DNA of 36,973 nt from JBCCWF01 sp038520475 (GTDB lineage: Bacteria > Cyanobacteriota > Cyanobacteriia > CAKZMO01). Shown here piece by piece: positions 7,664-15,154 of the stretch; position 1 is the stretch's first letter, and the number at the start of each line of letters is the position of its first letter. The translations under genes and the position numbers were made by a program. The DNA lies in the NCBI GenBank assembly GCA_038520475.1, contig JBCBLF010000016.1:1-36973 (forward strand), written 5' to 3'. Under the pieces are notes generated by a model. The model was not told where the DNA came from. It was given only the letters and a program-made list of their open reading frames with translations, and made no database searches.

Positions 7664-7882
7664 TTAGTCATCGTAGATTCTGCACTCTGCTGCTTCTGGA
7701 TTATCAGAGCAATACTCCTCCAAGGAGTTCTTTGCGGGCTGATCTCGCTGGTGAGATGCCTCTGCTTGAAGTTCTTCTACAGCGTCCCATGCTGCTGCAC
7801 AGTCAGCCCCACTTCCATCGGTGCTGCACACTTCGCGTGCAATCTCTTTCTCTTTTTCAATCTGTTCGTTGATATTGCTCAT
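7664..7882 (-). CDS. cp12: CP12, redox regulator of the Calvin cycle
   Basis: CP12 is a small, largely disordered protein that in its oxidised (dark) form binds glyceraldehyde-3-phosphate dehydrogenase and phosphoribulokinase into an inactive complex. All hallmarks are present in the 72 residues: the N-terminal cysteine pair (Cys19 and Cys28), the core motif AWDAVEELQAEASHQR at 31-46, and the C-terminal pair Cys58 and Cys67 in EEYCSDNPEAAECRIYDD. Keeping both pairs means it should support both GAPDH and PRK binding. The start ATG follows an AGG-containing leader. A 25-base dyad lies about 90 bases upstream of the start and may be a regulatory site. Confidence 0.96.
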   Translation of the reverse strand: MSNINEQIEKEKEIAREVCSTDGSGADCAAAWDAVEELQAEASHQRDQPAKNSLEEYCSDNPEAAECRIYDD

Positions 7883-8274
7883 AGAATTAAACCTGTTTTC
7901 TAGATGTCCTTCCGAAGATTCAGTTCACGCTCCCTGTATAAGATATCGCATGTTCTTATTCAGAAGAGTTCGTGATATGCACGTAATCACGAAGATTCAT
8001 AATAAGCGGTACAAACGATAAGTCTTAGCTTTCACGCAACTATCGCCTATATGATCAGACTACAGAACATATTTAATAAAAGACATAGAAACTGAACCTG
8101 ACATCACCCTTTTGAAGGTAATTGCAGGCGTTCATGGTTTGACGATCGCACGTTACGGCAGTAGAGACACCGACTAATCCTCTAATATTGCTATTGAGAC
8201 ATGATTAAGTCCGCGATGATGTCACTTCGTTTGTCAGACATTAGGCCGCATCATCTATCCCTTACGGTCAAGCT
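7883..8274. other. Divergent promoter region of cp12 and the FIST gene
   Basis: It should carry promoters for both genes. The only striking structure is the dyad TTCGTGAT-N9-ATCACGAA at 7969-7993. No gene was seen. Confidence 0.5.
7969..7993. promoter_or_regulatory. 25-base dyad, candidate operator upstream of cp12
   Basis: TTCGTGAT (7969-7976) and ATCACGAA (7986-7993) are perfect inverted copies separated by nine bases. The centre-to-centre distance of the half-sites is 17 bases, which is compatible with a dimeric regulator. It lies 87 bases upstream of the cp12 start and 282 bases upstream of the FIST gene. The binding protein is unknown. Confidence 0.45.
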
Positions 8275-9522
8275 ATGAACAACATCTCATCAACATCAAT
8301 GAAATGGGTCAGCACTTTATCAACGCGCCCGTCCCTCGAAGCTGCTGTTAAGGAAGTTGCAGAACAAGCCAAAGAATCTTTTCGGGATCATGTACCTGAT
8401 TTTGGAATGGTATTCATCTCATCGACGTTTATGAGTGAATACGCCCGGCTTATGCCGCTACTAAAAGAATTCTTTCCCGAAACTCTCATTGCTGGATGTA
8501 GCGGAGGCGGTATTGTTGGATCAGACATCAACGGTCATTCTCAAGAAATTGAAGGGCGCACGGCATTAAGCCTCAGCATGGCAACGCTTCCTCAGGTTGA
8601 GATCCATCCGTTTCATATTCAGACCCGTCACCTCCCTGATTTAGATGGCCCACCTCAGAGTTGGGTTGATTTAGTTGGTATTCCACCGAGCAAAAATCCA
8701 CACTTCATTATCTTGGCTGACCCCATGTCTGGTGGAATCAACGATGTTCTCCAAGGTCTAGATTTTGCCTACCCAGGTTCTGTAAAGATTGGAGGCTTAG
8801 CGAGCATCGGAGGCCCAAGCGGGCAAAGCTGCCTCTTTCTGAACGGACACGATCACTATGACGGCATTATCGGCATTGGATTAAGCGGTAACATTTCGCT
8901 TGAACCCATTGTGGCTCAAGGCTGTCGTCCAATTGGAGAGGTCTATCGAGTTGTAGAAGGCGATCGCAACATCATCCTACAGCTCACTGAAGAACAATCA
9001 GAAATAAGCACAGACAACAGTCAAACACCGCTCGAAGCCCTACAAAGTGTCATTCAAGATTTAGAACCACAGGATCTCGAACTCGCTCAAAACTCTTTAT
9101 TTGTCGGCGTTGCACAAAGCGAATTTAAGCAAACCTTAGAGCAAGGTGATTTTCTCATCCGCAATTTACTGGGCGTTGATCCAAAACTAGGTGCACTTGC
9201 AATTGGCGAGAGGGTACGGGCTGGGCAGCGCATACAATTTCATCTGAGAGATGCTCAGACCTCCGCAGAAGATTTATCGTCTTTGCTCGAAAGTTACACT
9301 CAAAAGCAACCCAAAGAAGCCATTGGAGCACTGATGTTTTCTTGCTTAGGCCGAGGAGAGATGTTGTACAAAGAGCCAAACTTCGACTCTGGTGTCCTTC
9401 ACCAATATTTGAAAGGCATCCCGATTAACGGATTTTTCTGTAATGGCGAAATCGGTCCTGTCGGTGGAACGACCTTTATTCATGGATATACGTCTGTTTT
9501 TGGCATTATCCGACAGCCTTGA
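8275..9522 (+). CDS. FIST-domain sensory protein (FIST_N + FIST_C)
   Basis: FIST domains are predicted sensory modules that bind small ligands, perhaps amino acids, and occur in signal-transduction proteins. The 415 residues contain both halves: FIST_N at roughly 30-230 (with TLIAGCSGGGIVGSD and VKIGGLASIGG) and FIST_C at roughly 240-395 (with GVDPKLGALAIGERVRAGQRIQFHLRD and ALMFSCLGRGEMLY; then PINGFFCNGEIGPVGGTTF). The order and motifs agree with stand-alone cyanobacterial FIST proteins. There is no fused kinase, GGDEF or methyl-accepting domain, and no signal peptide, so it probably acts in the cytoplasm with a partner not seen here. It is divergent from cp12. Confidence 0.92.
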   Translation: MNNISSTSMKWVSTLSTRPSLEAAVKEVAEQAKESFRDHVPDFGMVFISSTFMSEYARLMPLLKEFFPETLIAGCSGGGIVGSDINGHSQEIEGRTALSLSMATLPQVEIHPFHIQTRHLPDLDGPPQSWVDLVGIPPSKNPHFIILADPMSGGINDVLQGLDFAYPGSVKIGGLASIGGPSGQSCLFLNGHDHYDGIIGIGLSGNISLEPIVAQGCRPIGEVYRVVEGDRNIILQLTEEQSEISTDNSQTPLEALQSVIQDLEPQDLELAQNSLFVGVAQSEFKQTLEQGDFLIRNLLGVDPKLGALAIGERVRAGQRIQFHLRDAQTSAEDLSSLLESYTQKQPKEAIGALMFSCLGRGEMLYKEPNFDSGVLHQYLKGIPINGFFCNGEIGPVGGTTFIHGYTSVFGIIRQP

Positions 9523-9894
9523 CGTACATCGCCTATTGATGAGCCTTCGTTCTTAATACACAAACCTCATCCTTTTCTGCTCTCAACACAGGTTCAATGA
9601 AAGTCTCACTTAGGTTGGTCTGAGTCGATAGACGCACCACAGTCTACTCAATTAACTTATGCCACACTATTCAATATTAGGGCTTATCTAGTTTTATCAG
9701 TGGCGGCCGCAGCACACTACTGACAAAACTACACTAGATATAGCCGCAAGCAACTGCATTGAGTACAGCGATAGTGGTAGCACGCCGAGCGCTACACCAT
9801 CGTGCTTAATCAATTCGCAGAGCGCTATGTCTGGCACTTGCGTGAATCCTGAATGTGCGCATTAAACCATCGCTTATCTACCCCAAAAAGCACT
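9523..9894. other. Spacer downstream of the FIST gene
   Basis: It contains one long imperfect hairpin (9685-9741) and a smaller one near 9772-9802 (GGTAGC...GCTAC). I saw no other feature. Confidence 0.5.
9685..9741. repeat. Long imperfect hairpin with NotI-site loop
   Basis: AGTTTTATCAGT at 9690-9701 pairs with ACTGACAAAACT at 9719-9730 with one mismatch. Flanking TATCTAG and CTAGATA also pair after a small bulge. The loop carries GCGGCCGC. It lies about 165 bases after the FIST stop and may be its terminator or a small palindromic element. Confidence 0.5.
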
Positions 9895-10296
9895 ATGCTA
9901 GGCACCTTTCAACAGAGTCAACTCCGCATTGAAATCAAGGCTTCTAACTTAGCGATTCGAGAATCACTGCTCAAGCCCACATATTTCTCAACCTGGATGT
10001 GGCCTCAGCAATTTTCTCCAGGGCTACCTGCTCAAATCACGCCCGGCCTAACATTCAAAAGCCATTTCGGTCTAATCGAAGTCAGGCACGAGGTCCTTAC
10101 TGTCACTGAGCAAACGATGAAGCTCTTGCTGTCACAGGGCATTGATGGAATTCACGAATGGAGCTGGGGCGATGGATGGGTGCAGTCGCTTCTTGAAGGA
10201 GTGTCGATTCTACCGCTGAACTTAGGCCAAACGCTCAGTCTTTACCGATTACGACAATTTGCTGAAGCTCAACAGAACAAAATAGCGAAGGCATGA
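9895..10296 (+). CDS. SRPBCC/START-like conserved hypothetical protein
   Basis: I place the start at the ATG at 9895 (133 residues) because the extra 14 residues from the earlier ATG (9853) look non-conserved; neither has a strong ribosome binding site. The sequence IEIKASNLAIRESLLKPTYF followed by WMWPQQFSPGLP, then GLTFKSHFGLIEVRHEV and EWSWGDGWVQSLLEG has the look of a polyketide-cyclase/SRPBCC ligand-binding fold and ends with LPLNLGQTLSLYRL. Similar stand-alone proteins occur in many cyanobacteria without known function. It faces the DUF4327-like gene tail to tail with only 12 bases between stops. Confidence 0.75.
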   Translation: MLGTFQQSQLRIEIKASNLAIRESLLKPTYFSTWMWPQQFSPGLPAQITPGLTFKSHFGLIEVRHEVLTVTEQTMKLLLSQGIDGIHEWSWGDGWVQSLLEGVSILPLNLGQTLSLYRLRQFAEAQQNKIAKA

Positions 10297-10308
10297 GGCG
10301 ATCGCCCC

Positions 10309-10530
10309 TTACTCTTCTTCCCAAGTTTCCACGACTAGAAGTTCACGGACAGGGTCTTTCATCGTAAATCCAAATTCTTCAAGCTCTTTTTTCCAATGCT
10401 CCCATTTGTCTCCATAGAGCAGTGATATTTTCCAAAGCTTGTCAGATGAACCAAGAACATTGGAATCAACAAGAGACTGCACTTGGCGCTGTAACGTCAC
10501 CATTGGGTGCATCGTCTGCTGGGTCAGCAT
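10309..10530 (-). CDS. DUF4327-like small cyanobacterial protein
   Basis: The product is 73 residues from the ATG at 10528-10530; AAGG lies about 12 bases upstream. A TTG three codons earlier is the alternative start. The sequence MHPMVTLQRQVQSLVDSN, then SDKLWKISLLYGDKWEHWKK and ELEEFGFTMKDPVRELLVVE matches my memory of the cyanobacterial DUF4327 family, whose function is unknown. It is soluble, charged and predicted to be mostly helical. It is convergent with the SRPBCC-like gene. Confidence 0.8.
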   Translation of the reverse strand: MLTQQTMHPMVTLQRQVQSLVDSNVLGSSDKLWKISLLYGDKWEHWKKELEEFGFTMKDPVRELLVVETWEEE

Positions 10531-11240
10531 AATCGTCAAACCTTATGTGTAATAACTAGAATCAGGACCGCTGCACGTCCGCATAGGTTGGAAACTTTTC
10601 TGAAATCAGAGGTAGGTGTAGACCACCACTAAATCAAAAAAAGCGCTAGTCCTGTAAGTGATGTAATGGCCATATTTGAGGAGAGAGCCAGCAATCGCGC
10701 GCTACTAGAAGAAGATGCTCAGGTAACATCATCAAATAAAAATCATTGAACAGTGTCTGCTTTGATTCGTTTCAACAAACCTGTCCCAGACATTCGGCTA
10801 CGGCAATATCCTCAGTTTTTCTGATGCCCTGTCTAGCATGAACCATGGATGATGCATGCGATTGCCCGACAGGTCAACGTGAGTCGTAACTGACTACGAC
10901 AACTAAAACAATCACGGCTAATTATCGTAGTCTAAAAAATCAAATTTGGCGATCGTCCTACCCATGAGAATTATCCTCCATAACAATTGTGATTAGTGGC
11001 GGATTTGATCGAACAGGTTGTGAAGCAATACTCTGGGATTAGATATTTTTGCACTCGCTCTAAAAAAGTTAAAGGGCTGAATCCTTTGTCTTATGGTAAA
11101 TTGAGCAGCAATTCAAAGAAAACTCTAGCCAAGAGCAATATTTATTCGGTAAACTAGAGGTCTTGCGTATTTGAGCAAAGACGGTTGCTTATTGCGTGCA
11201 GTTGAAATTTTGGGAAGGATAGTTCAGAGGGAAAGACAAC
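10531..11240. other. Long spacer upstream of rpsD
   Basis: This 710-base spacer separates the divergent DUF4327-like gene and rpsD. A 6-bp dyad GTCGTA-N6-TACGAC lies at 10883-10900, and a small stem AAAGG/CCTTT lies near 11076-11092 in the likely rpsD leader. A 27-codon frame beginning ATGGCCATA near 10667 has no good ribosome binding site. No RNA gene was recognised. Confidence 0.45.
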
Positions 11241-11849
11241 ATGTCGCGATATCGAGGGCCACGCCTCCGGGTTGTACGTCGTTTAGGAGAGCTGCCTGGG
11301 TTAACACGAAAAATTGCAAAGCGCTCTTACCCACCCGGACAGCATGGGCAAGCTCGTCGGAAGCGTTCTGAGTATGCGATCCGTTTGGAAGAAAAGCAGA
11401 AGCTCCGGTTTAACTATGGCCTTACTGAACGGCAGCTTCTTCGTTATGTCAAGAAAGCACGTCGTGCACAAGGTTCTACAGGTCAGGTCTTGCTGCAGCT
11501 GCTTGAGATGCGTCTTGACAACACAATTTTCCGTCTTGGCATGGCTCCAACCATTCCTGGCGCGCGTCAGCTCGTCAACCACGGTCACGTTACTGTAAAT
11601 GGAACAGTTGTAAATATTGCTAGCTACAACTGTAAGCCTGGTGATGTGATTGGGGTCAGAGATCGCGATCGCTCCCGACAGTTGGTGGAAACCAATCTCC
11701 AGTTTCCTGGATTGGCAAATCTGCCAAGTCACCTAGAGTTTGATAAAGCCAAGATGGAAGGCAAGGTCAACAGCGTGATTGAGCGAGAATGGGTTGCCCT
11801 TCAAATCAACGAACTACTGGTCGTTGAGTATTATTCACGTCAGGCTTAA
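11241..11849 (+). CDS. rpsD: 30S ribosomal protein S4
   Basis: S4 binds 16S rRNA early in assembly of the small subunit and helps maintain decoding fidelity. The 202 residues begin with the typical short bacterial/plastid form MSRYRGPRLRVVRRLGELPGLT. The S4 RNA-binding domain follows at about 90-152, including MRLDNTIFRLGMAPTIPGAR, then QLVNHGHVTVNG, and the C terminus ends INELLVVEYYSRQA. The length matches cyanobacterial S4. A good ribosome binding site, AGAGGGAAAG, precedes the ATG. The gene stands alone, as is usual in cyanobacteria, with a hairpin terminator after it. Confidence 0.98.
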   Translation: MSRYRGPRLRVVRRLGELPGLTRKIAKRSYPPGQHGQARRKRSEYAIRLEEKQKLRFNYGLTERQLLRYVKKARRAQGSTGQVLLQLLEMRLDNTIFRLGMAPTIPGARQLVNHGHVTVNGTVVNIASYNCKPGDVIGVRDRDRSRQLVETNLQFPGLANLPSHLEFDKAKMEGKVNSVIEREWVALQINELLVVEYYSRQA

Positions 11850-11898
11850 CTATTCAACTCGCTGTATTTTTTCATCAGCCAGCAATTCATGACGAATG

Positions 11899-11937
11899 CA
11901 ACAAAGGGTCTCAAGTCGTGCTTGAGGCCCTTTGTTG
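11899..11937. terminator. Shared terminator between rpsD and moaA
   Basis: CAACAAAGGG-TCTCAAG (11899-11915) pairs with CTTGAGG-CCCTTTGTTG (11921-11937), with one wobble and a five-base loop. It lies 50 bases after rpsD and 50 bases after moaA in the opposite direction, so it probably ends both transcripts. The T-run is weak on both sides. Confidence 0.8.
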
Positions 11938-11986
11938 ATGAGAATTTTGTAAAACCTTGTATCTAGCACGTGTCGTGCCGCCTTAG

Positions 11987-12973
11987 CTAGCCACCAATTT
12001 GCGACATGGTACGGCTATAGCGTCCAGTTGTTCCAGATTCTCGCTGTTTGTAATTAATTTCTGGTTTCAGATCCAATAGATGCTGAACCCGACCGCGAAT
12101 ATCTGAAATCGCACTATTGGAGCGGAGTAGCGATCGCAAATCAATTTGTCCTGTCTCATTCAGCAAACATGGGCGCAGCCACCCATCTGCGGAGAGCCTC
12201 ATTCGATTACAGCGATCGCAAAAGCACTCTGACATTTGACTGATGAATCCTACTGTTCCTGCCGCTCCTGGAATACGAAACACATCAGCTGGTCCATTAC
12301 CAAGCACATCACTCTCATCAAGTCCCCAGCGTGTGCGAATTTGCTGTCTTAAGGTTTCTGACGGAATCCAACCACAGTCGTCAAACAGCCCAGAATTACC
12401 GATGGGCATAAATTCGATAAAGCGCACATGCCATTCTTTTTCAAGGGTCAGTGCTGCTAAATCTAACACTTCATGGTCGTTAATACCGGGCATGATCACT
12501 ACGTTGAGCTTCAACGGACTGAATCCGACGGTATATGCTGCTTGGATGCCTTCCCAAACCTGCTGCCATCGGCTTCGCCCACGGTTACCGATGATATTAT
12601 CGAACGTGCGTTCATCCAGGGAATCAAGGCTGATGTTGATGCGTCGCAGGCCAGCATCATACAGATCTTGAGCTAGTGTCGCTAGCCGAAATCCATTGGT
12701 GGTAAGAGCCATATCCTGAGTCTGAGGCAATTGAGCGATCGACTGAACGATGTCTACCACATCAGGACGTAACAGCGGCTCTCCACCCGTCAAACGAAAT
12801 CGCGTAAATCCACACGGAATAAAAACATCACGCACAAGTGTCAAGAGTTCATCCTGCGTGAGTATGTCTTGTTGCAGCACGTAATCTAAGTCAGCCCCTT
12901 CAGGCATGCAATATTGACATCGGAAATTGCATCGATCAATTAGGCTAATCCGAAGGTAATCTACACGATTCAT
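11987..12973 (-). CDS. moaA: GTP 3',8-cyclase MoaA (molybdenum cofactor biosynthesis)
   Basis: MoaA is a radical SAM enzyme that converts GTP to the cyclic nucleotide used by MoaC to make cyclic pyranopterin monophosphate, the first step of molybdenum cofactor synthesis. The start chosen is the ATG at 12971-12973 (328 residues, MNRVDYLRISLIDRCNFRCQYC); a TTG 11 codons upstream is possible. The SAM-cluster cysteines are at 15, 19 and 22. RLTGGEPLLRP follows. The second cluster motif is present as CDRC-N13-C in the C-terminal part, and the essential C-terminal GG tail ends the protein (RTMSQIGG). No other moa gene is adjacent. It is divergent from cbiD across a spacer with two dyads. Confidence 0.97.
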   Translation of the reverse strand: MNRVDYLRISLIDRCNFRCQYCMPEGADLDYVLQQDILTQDELLTLVRDVFIPCGFTRFRLTGGEPLLRPDVVDIVQSIAQLPQTQDMALTTNGFRLATLAQDLYDAGLRRINISLDSLDERTFDNIIGNRGRSRWQQVWEGIQAAYTVGFSPLKLNVVIMPGINDHEVLDLAALTLEKEWHVRFIEFMPIGNSGLFDDCGWIPSETLRQQIRTRWGLDESDVLGNGPADVFRIPGAAGTVGFISQMSECFCDRCNRMRLSADGWLRPCLLNETGQIDLRSLLRSNSAISDIRGRVQHLLDLKPEINYKQRESGTTGRYSRTMSQIGG

Positions 12974-13086
12974 AACAGACAATTTGAGGTGATAACGTAC
13001 GGTCAACTAACTGCATCCACGCCTCAGTAAAACTAGGAACGTTGACTCGCAGACAGTTTGTTCTTCATTCAATTAACAAGACAAAC

Positions 13087-13127
13087 TAGAGTGAAACTCT
13101 AAATTCATCGTAACGAAAACGTTACGA
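13087..13127. promoter_or_regulatory. Two adjacent dyads in the moaA-cbiD divergent spacer
   Basis: TAGAGT-GAA-ACTCTA lies at 13087-13101 and TCGTAACG-AAAA-CGTTACGA at 13108-13127; both are perfect inverted repeats. Their centres are about 23-24 bases apart. They sit about 115 bases upstream of moaA and about 140-180 bases upstream of the preferred cbiD start (54 bases upstream of the alternative start at 13181). They are candidate operators; no regulator is known to me for them. Confidence 0.5.
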
Positions 13128-13267
13128 CTCATTGAATGTTTATCCTAATGCAATCAATAGGGGTGATACAGCTTTCCTAAATGATTGCTGACATGATTTG
13201 TGAAAATATTTGGGCCGATAAACGCGACCAACAGAGCTACATCGTTTCTTTGTCAGACTTCTTCGCT

Positions 13268-14428
13268 ATGTCATTTGCCACTGATTCATCTGATATCCCC
13301 CCAGTCCAGCCACGTGCAGGCTATACCTTGCCGGTTTTCGCCTGTGCGGCAGCGATCGCCGCACTACGACAACTGAATATCCCCGAGCCCAACGTTGCGT
13401 TGACTACCGTTGCTGTGAATCTTGTCAATCCTGAACAGGTCGTTGAGATCGACATTGAACAACAGGCTCCTCTTAATGCAAATAGCGCGCTTGCTATTAC
13501 ACGCAGCGATCCGGGTGACAATCTAGACCTCACCCGAGACACTCCTGTCTGGGCCATCGTCACTCATCGAGGGCATGAGGCATCGGGCGATCGCATTCGA
13601 ATGTTTGGTGGAGAAGGAATTGGTAAACACGTCCAAGCACCGACAAAGCCAGCGATCTATCGATATGCAAGAGAACTCCTCCACGCGAATCTCACCCCAC
13701 TGTTAGCTCCGAATCAAGCCGTGGATGTCACCATCATTCTCCCAGAAGGGCGATCGCTAGCGACCCGCACCTCCAATGCGGCCTTTGGCATCGTAGACGG
13801 ATTGTCCTTATTAGGAACATCTGGAATTGCCGAACCCTTGAGTGCTCCTGGACAACTTCAAAGTTTTCGCGAAACGATCCACAAACAAAGTCAACACACC
13901 GACATCATGGTCTTTTGCATCGGAGAAAATGGACTGGATTTGGCGCGATCGCTTGGAATCCAGCCAAAACACCTGATTAAAACAGCGAACTGGATGGGGC
14001 CTCTCTTGGTCGATGCTGGAATCAACGGTGCATCATCGATTCTGTTGTTTGGCTATCACGGCAAACTCATCAAGCTAGCCGGTGGTATTTTTCATACTCA
14101 CCATCATCTAGCAGACGGTCGCCATGAGATCTTTGCAGCCAGCTGCGTCCGAGCCGGAATGCCGGTTGATCACATTCAGCAATTACTCACACTGCCCACC
14201 ATTGAAGATGCCCTTGCACATCTGCGCCGCACAGACCAGGCAAGCGGCACTCACTGGGTCTCGTCAATCTATTCTCTTCTGGCAGAAACTATTGAACGGC
14301 GATCGCACGAATACATCTACACCCACAGCCAGAAGCGAGTTCGCGTGGGAGCACTCCTATTCGATCGACATCGCAACATTATCCAAACCAGCATCACCGG
14401 ACACCAAATCCTAGAACAGGTCTGTTAA
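13268..14428 (+). CDS. cbiD: Cobalt-precorrin-5B (C1)-methyltransferase CbiD
   Basis: CbiD methylates C-1 during anaerobic corrin ring synthesis on the way to cobalamin (or pseudocobalamin). The family signature RAGYTLPVFACAAAIAAL lies near the N terminus, followed by GGEGIGKHV, IILPEGRSLATRTSNAAFGI (cyanobacterial variant of the TxNxxLGI region), LSLLGTSGIAEPLS, WMGPLLVDAG and LFGYHGKLIKLAGGIFHTHH. I prefer the ATG at 13268 (386 residues), since homologues start shortly before that signature. The frame is open to an ATG at 13181, adding 29 residues. It is the only cobalamin gene in the window, as expected from scattered cobalamin genes in cyanobacteria. HIP1 octamers are dense in it (five). 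Confidence 0.95.
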   Translation: MSFATDSSDIPPVQPRAGYTLPVFACAAAIAALRQLNIPEPNVALTTVAVNLVNPEQVVEIDIEQQAPLNANSALAITRSDPGDNLDLTRDTPVWAIVTHRGHEASGDRIRMFGGEGIGKHVQAPTKPAIYRYARELLHANLTPLLAPNQAVDVTIILPEGRSLATRTSNAAFGIVDGLSLLGTSGIAEPLSAPGQLQSFRETIHKQSQHTDIMVFCIGENGLDLARSLGIQPKHLIKTANWMGPLLVDAGINGASSILLFGYHGKLIKLAGGIFHTHHHLADGRHEIFAASCVRAGMPVDHIQQLLTLPTIEDALAHLRRTDQASGTHWVSSIYSLLAETIERRSHEYIYTHSQKRVRVGALLFDRHRNIIQTSITGHQILEQVC

Positions 14429-14546
14429 GTCCACCCACACATTTAAAAAATTTGCCAAATGTATGGCCGTCGCCAGTTCTGCTAGGACAAGACGGGCGAT
14501 TCAACAAGGAATGATACTCGGTATCTCAGCCTAGATAGCTAAAGGC

Positions 14547-14571
14547 ATATTCACACCCGTCTAGTGAATAT
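14547..14571 (+). terminator. Candidate terminator of cbiD
   Basis: ATATTCAC (14547-14554) pairs exactly with GTGAATAT (14564-14571) around a nine-base loop, followed directly by TTTATG. The AT-rich stem is modest and lies 118 bases after the cbiD stop. Confidence 0.4.
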
Positions 14572-14714
14572 TTTATGAAGATATGTTAAATCTCTTGATA
14601 TGCTAAGAAATATTTCCATCTCCCAGTCGTCATAGATAGAAGCTTAGTTCCCTTTGATTTAGTAAACATTCTTTGAATCTTCTAGTCGTTTAGTCGTATC
14701 TAGATATTATTTGT

Positions 14715-14838
14715 CTACCCGATTGAGATTTTTCATCAACACGGCTGACGCAAGTTCACTACATCTGGTGTTTTTTGAGTTGTGATGGCGGGCTGCGTCT
14801 GCCATCACAACCAAGATACGCAAGTCTTAATCGAGTAG
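14715..14838. repeat. 124-base nested inverted-repeat element (MITE-like)
   Basis: The outer ends CTACCCGATTGAGA (14715-14728) and TCTTAATCGAGTAG (14825-14838) are inverted copies with two mismatches. At the centre GTTGTGATGGC (14779-14789) pairs perfectly with GCCATCACAAC (14801-14811). Inside both halves the motif ACGCAAGT occurs in direct orientation. The architecture suggests a small non-autonomous element or a structured leader; there is no coding capacity. Confidence 0.5.
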
Positions 14839-15154
14839 GTTTGCCAAGGCTCTGACAGACGATAAACGGTTGTTTATCTCTCATATGCAAACCTTATGGG
14901 TCATGGGGTTTGCCCCCAAAATATTCTGTATTGCTTCTCAGGAGAGACGCTGAGCGCATCAAGTATCGAATTCATGTCTACACATCATCAATTAAGTCAT
15001 ACGGTAAAAAACCGAATCCTGTTAAGGACGCAATAGGCTTTACGAAGAACTTTAATAGAACGGACCACCGCATATATCGCTGATTGTTTTGAACTGTTGG
15101 ATTTTGAAAACAACTCGTTTCTTTCATTCATTCGTATCTCAAGAGGAATAGACT

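Larger units (their letters stand above)
14429..15154. other. Long spacer between cbiD and guaA
   Basis: The 726 bases contain a hairpin at 14547-14571 that may end cbiD, and a 124-base nested inverted-repeat element at 14715-14838. The guaA ribosome binding site lies at the end. No gene was seen. Confidence 0.5.

Noticed and set aside
10667..10750. 27-codon frame starting ATGGCCATA upstream of rpsD
   Set aside because: Too short, poor ribosome binding site, no recognised leader-peptide pattern.
14895..14910. ATGGGTCATGGGGT shared by the spacers near 14895 and 21880
   Set aside because: A 14-base match is expected about by chance in a window of this size, and the flanks do not match.
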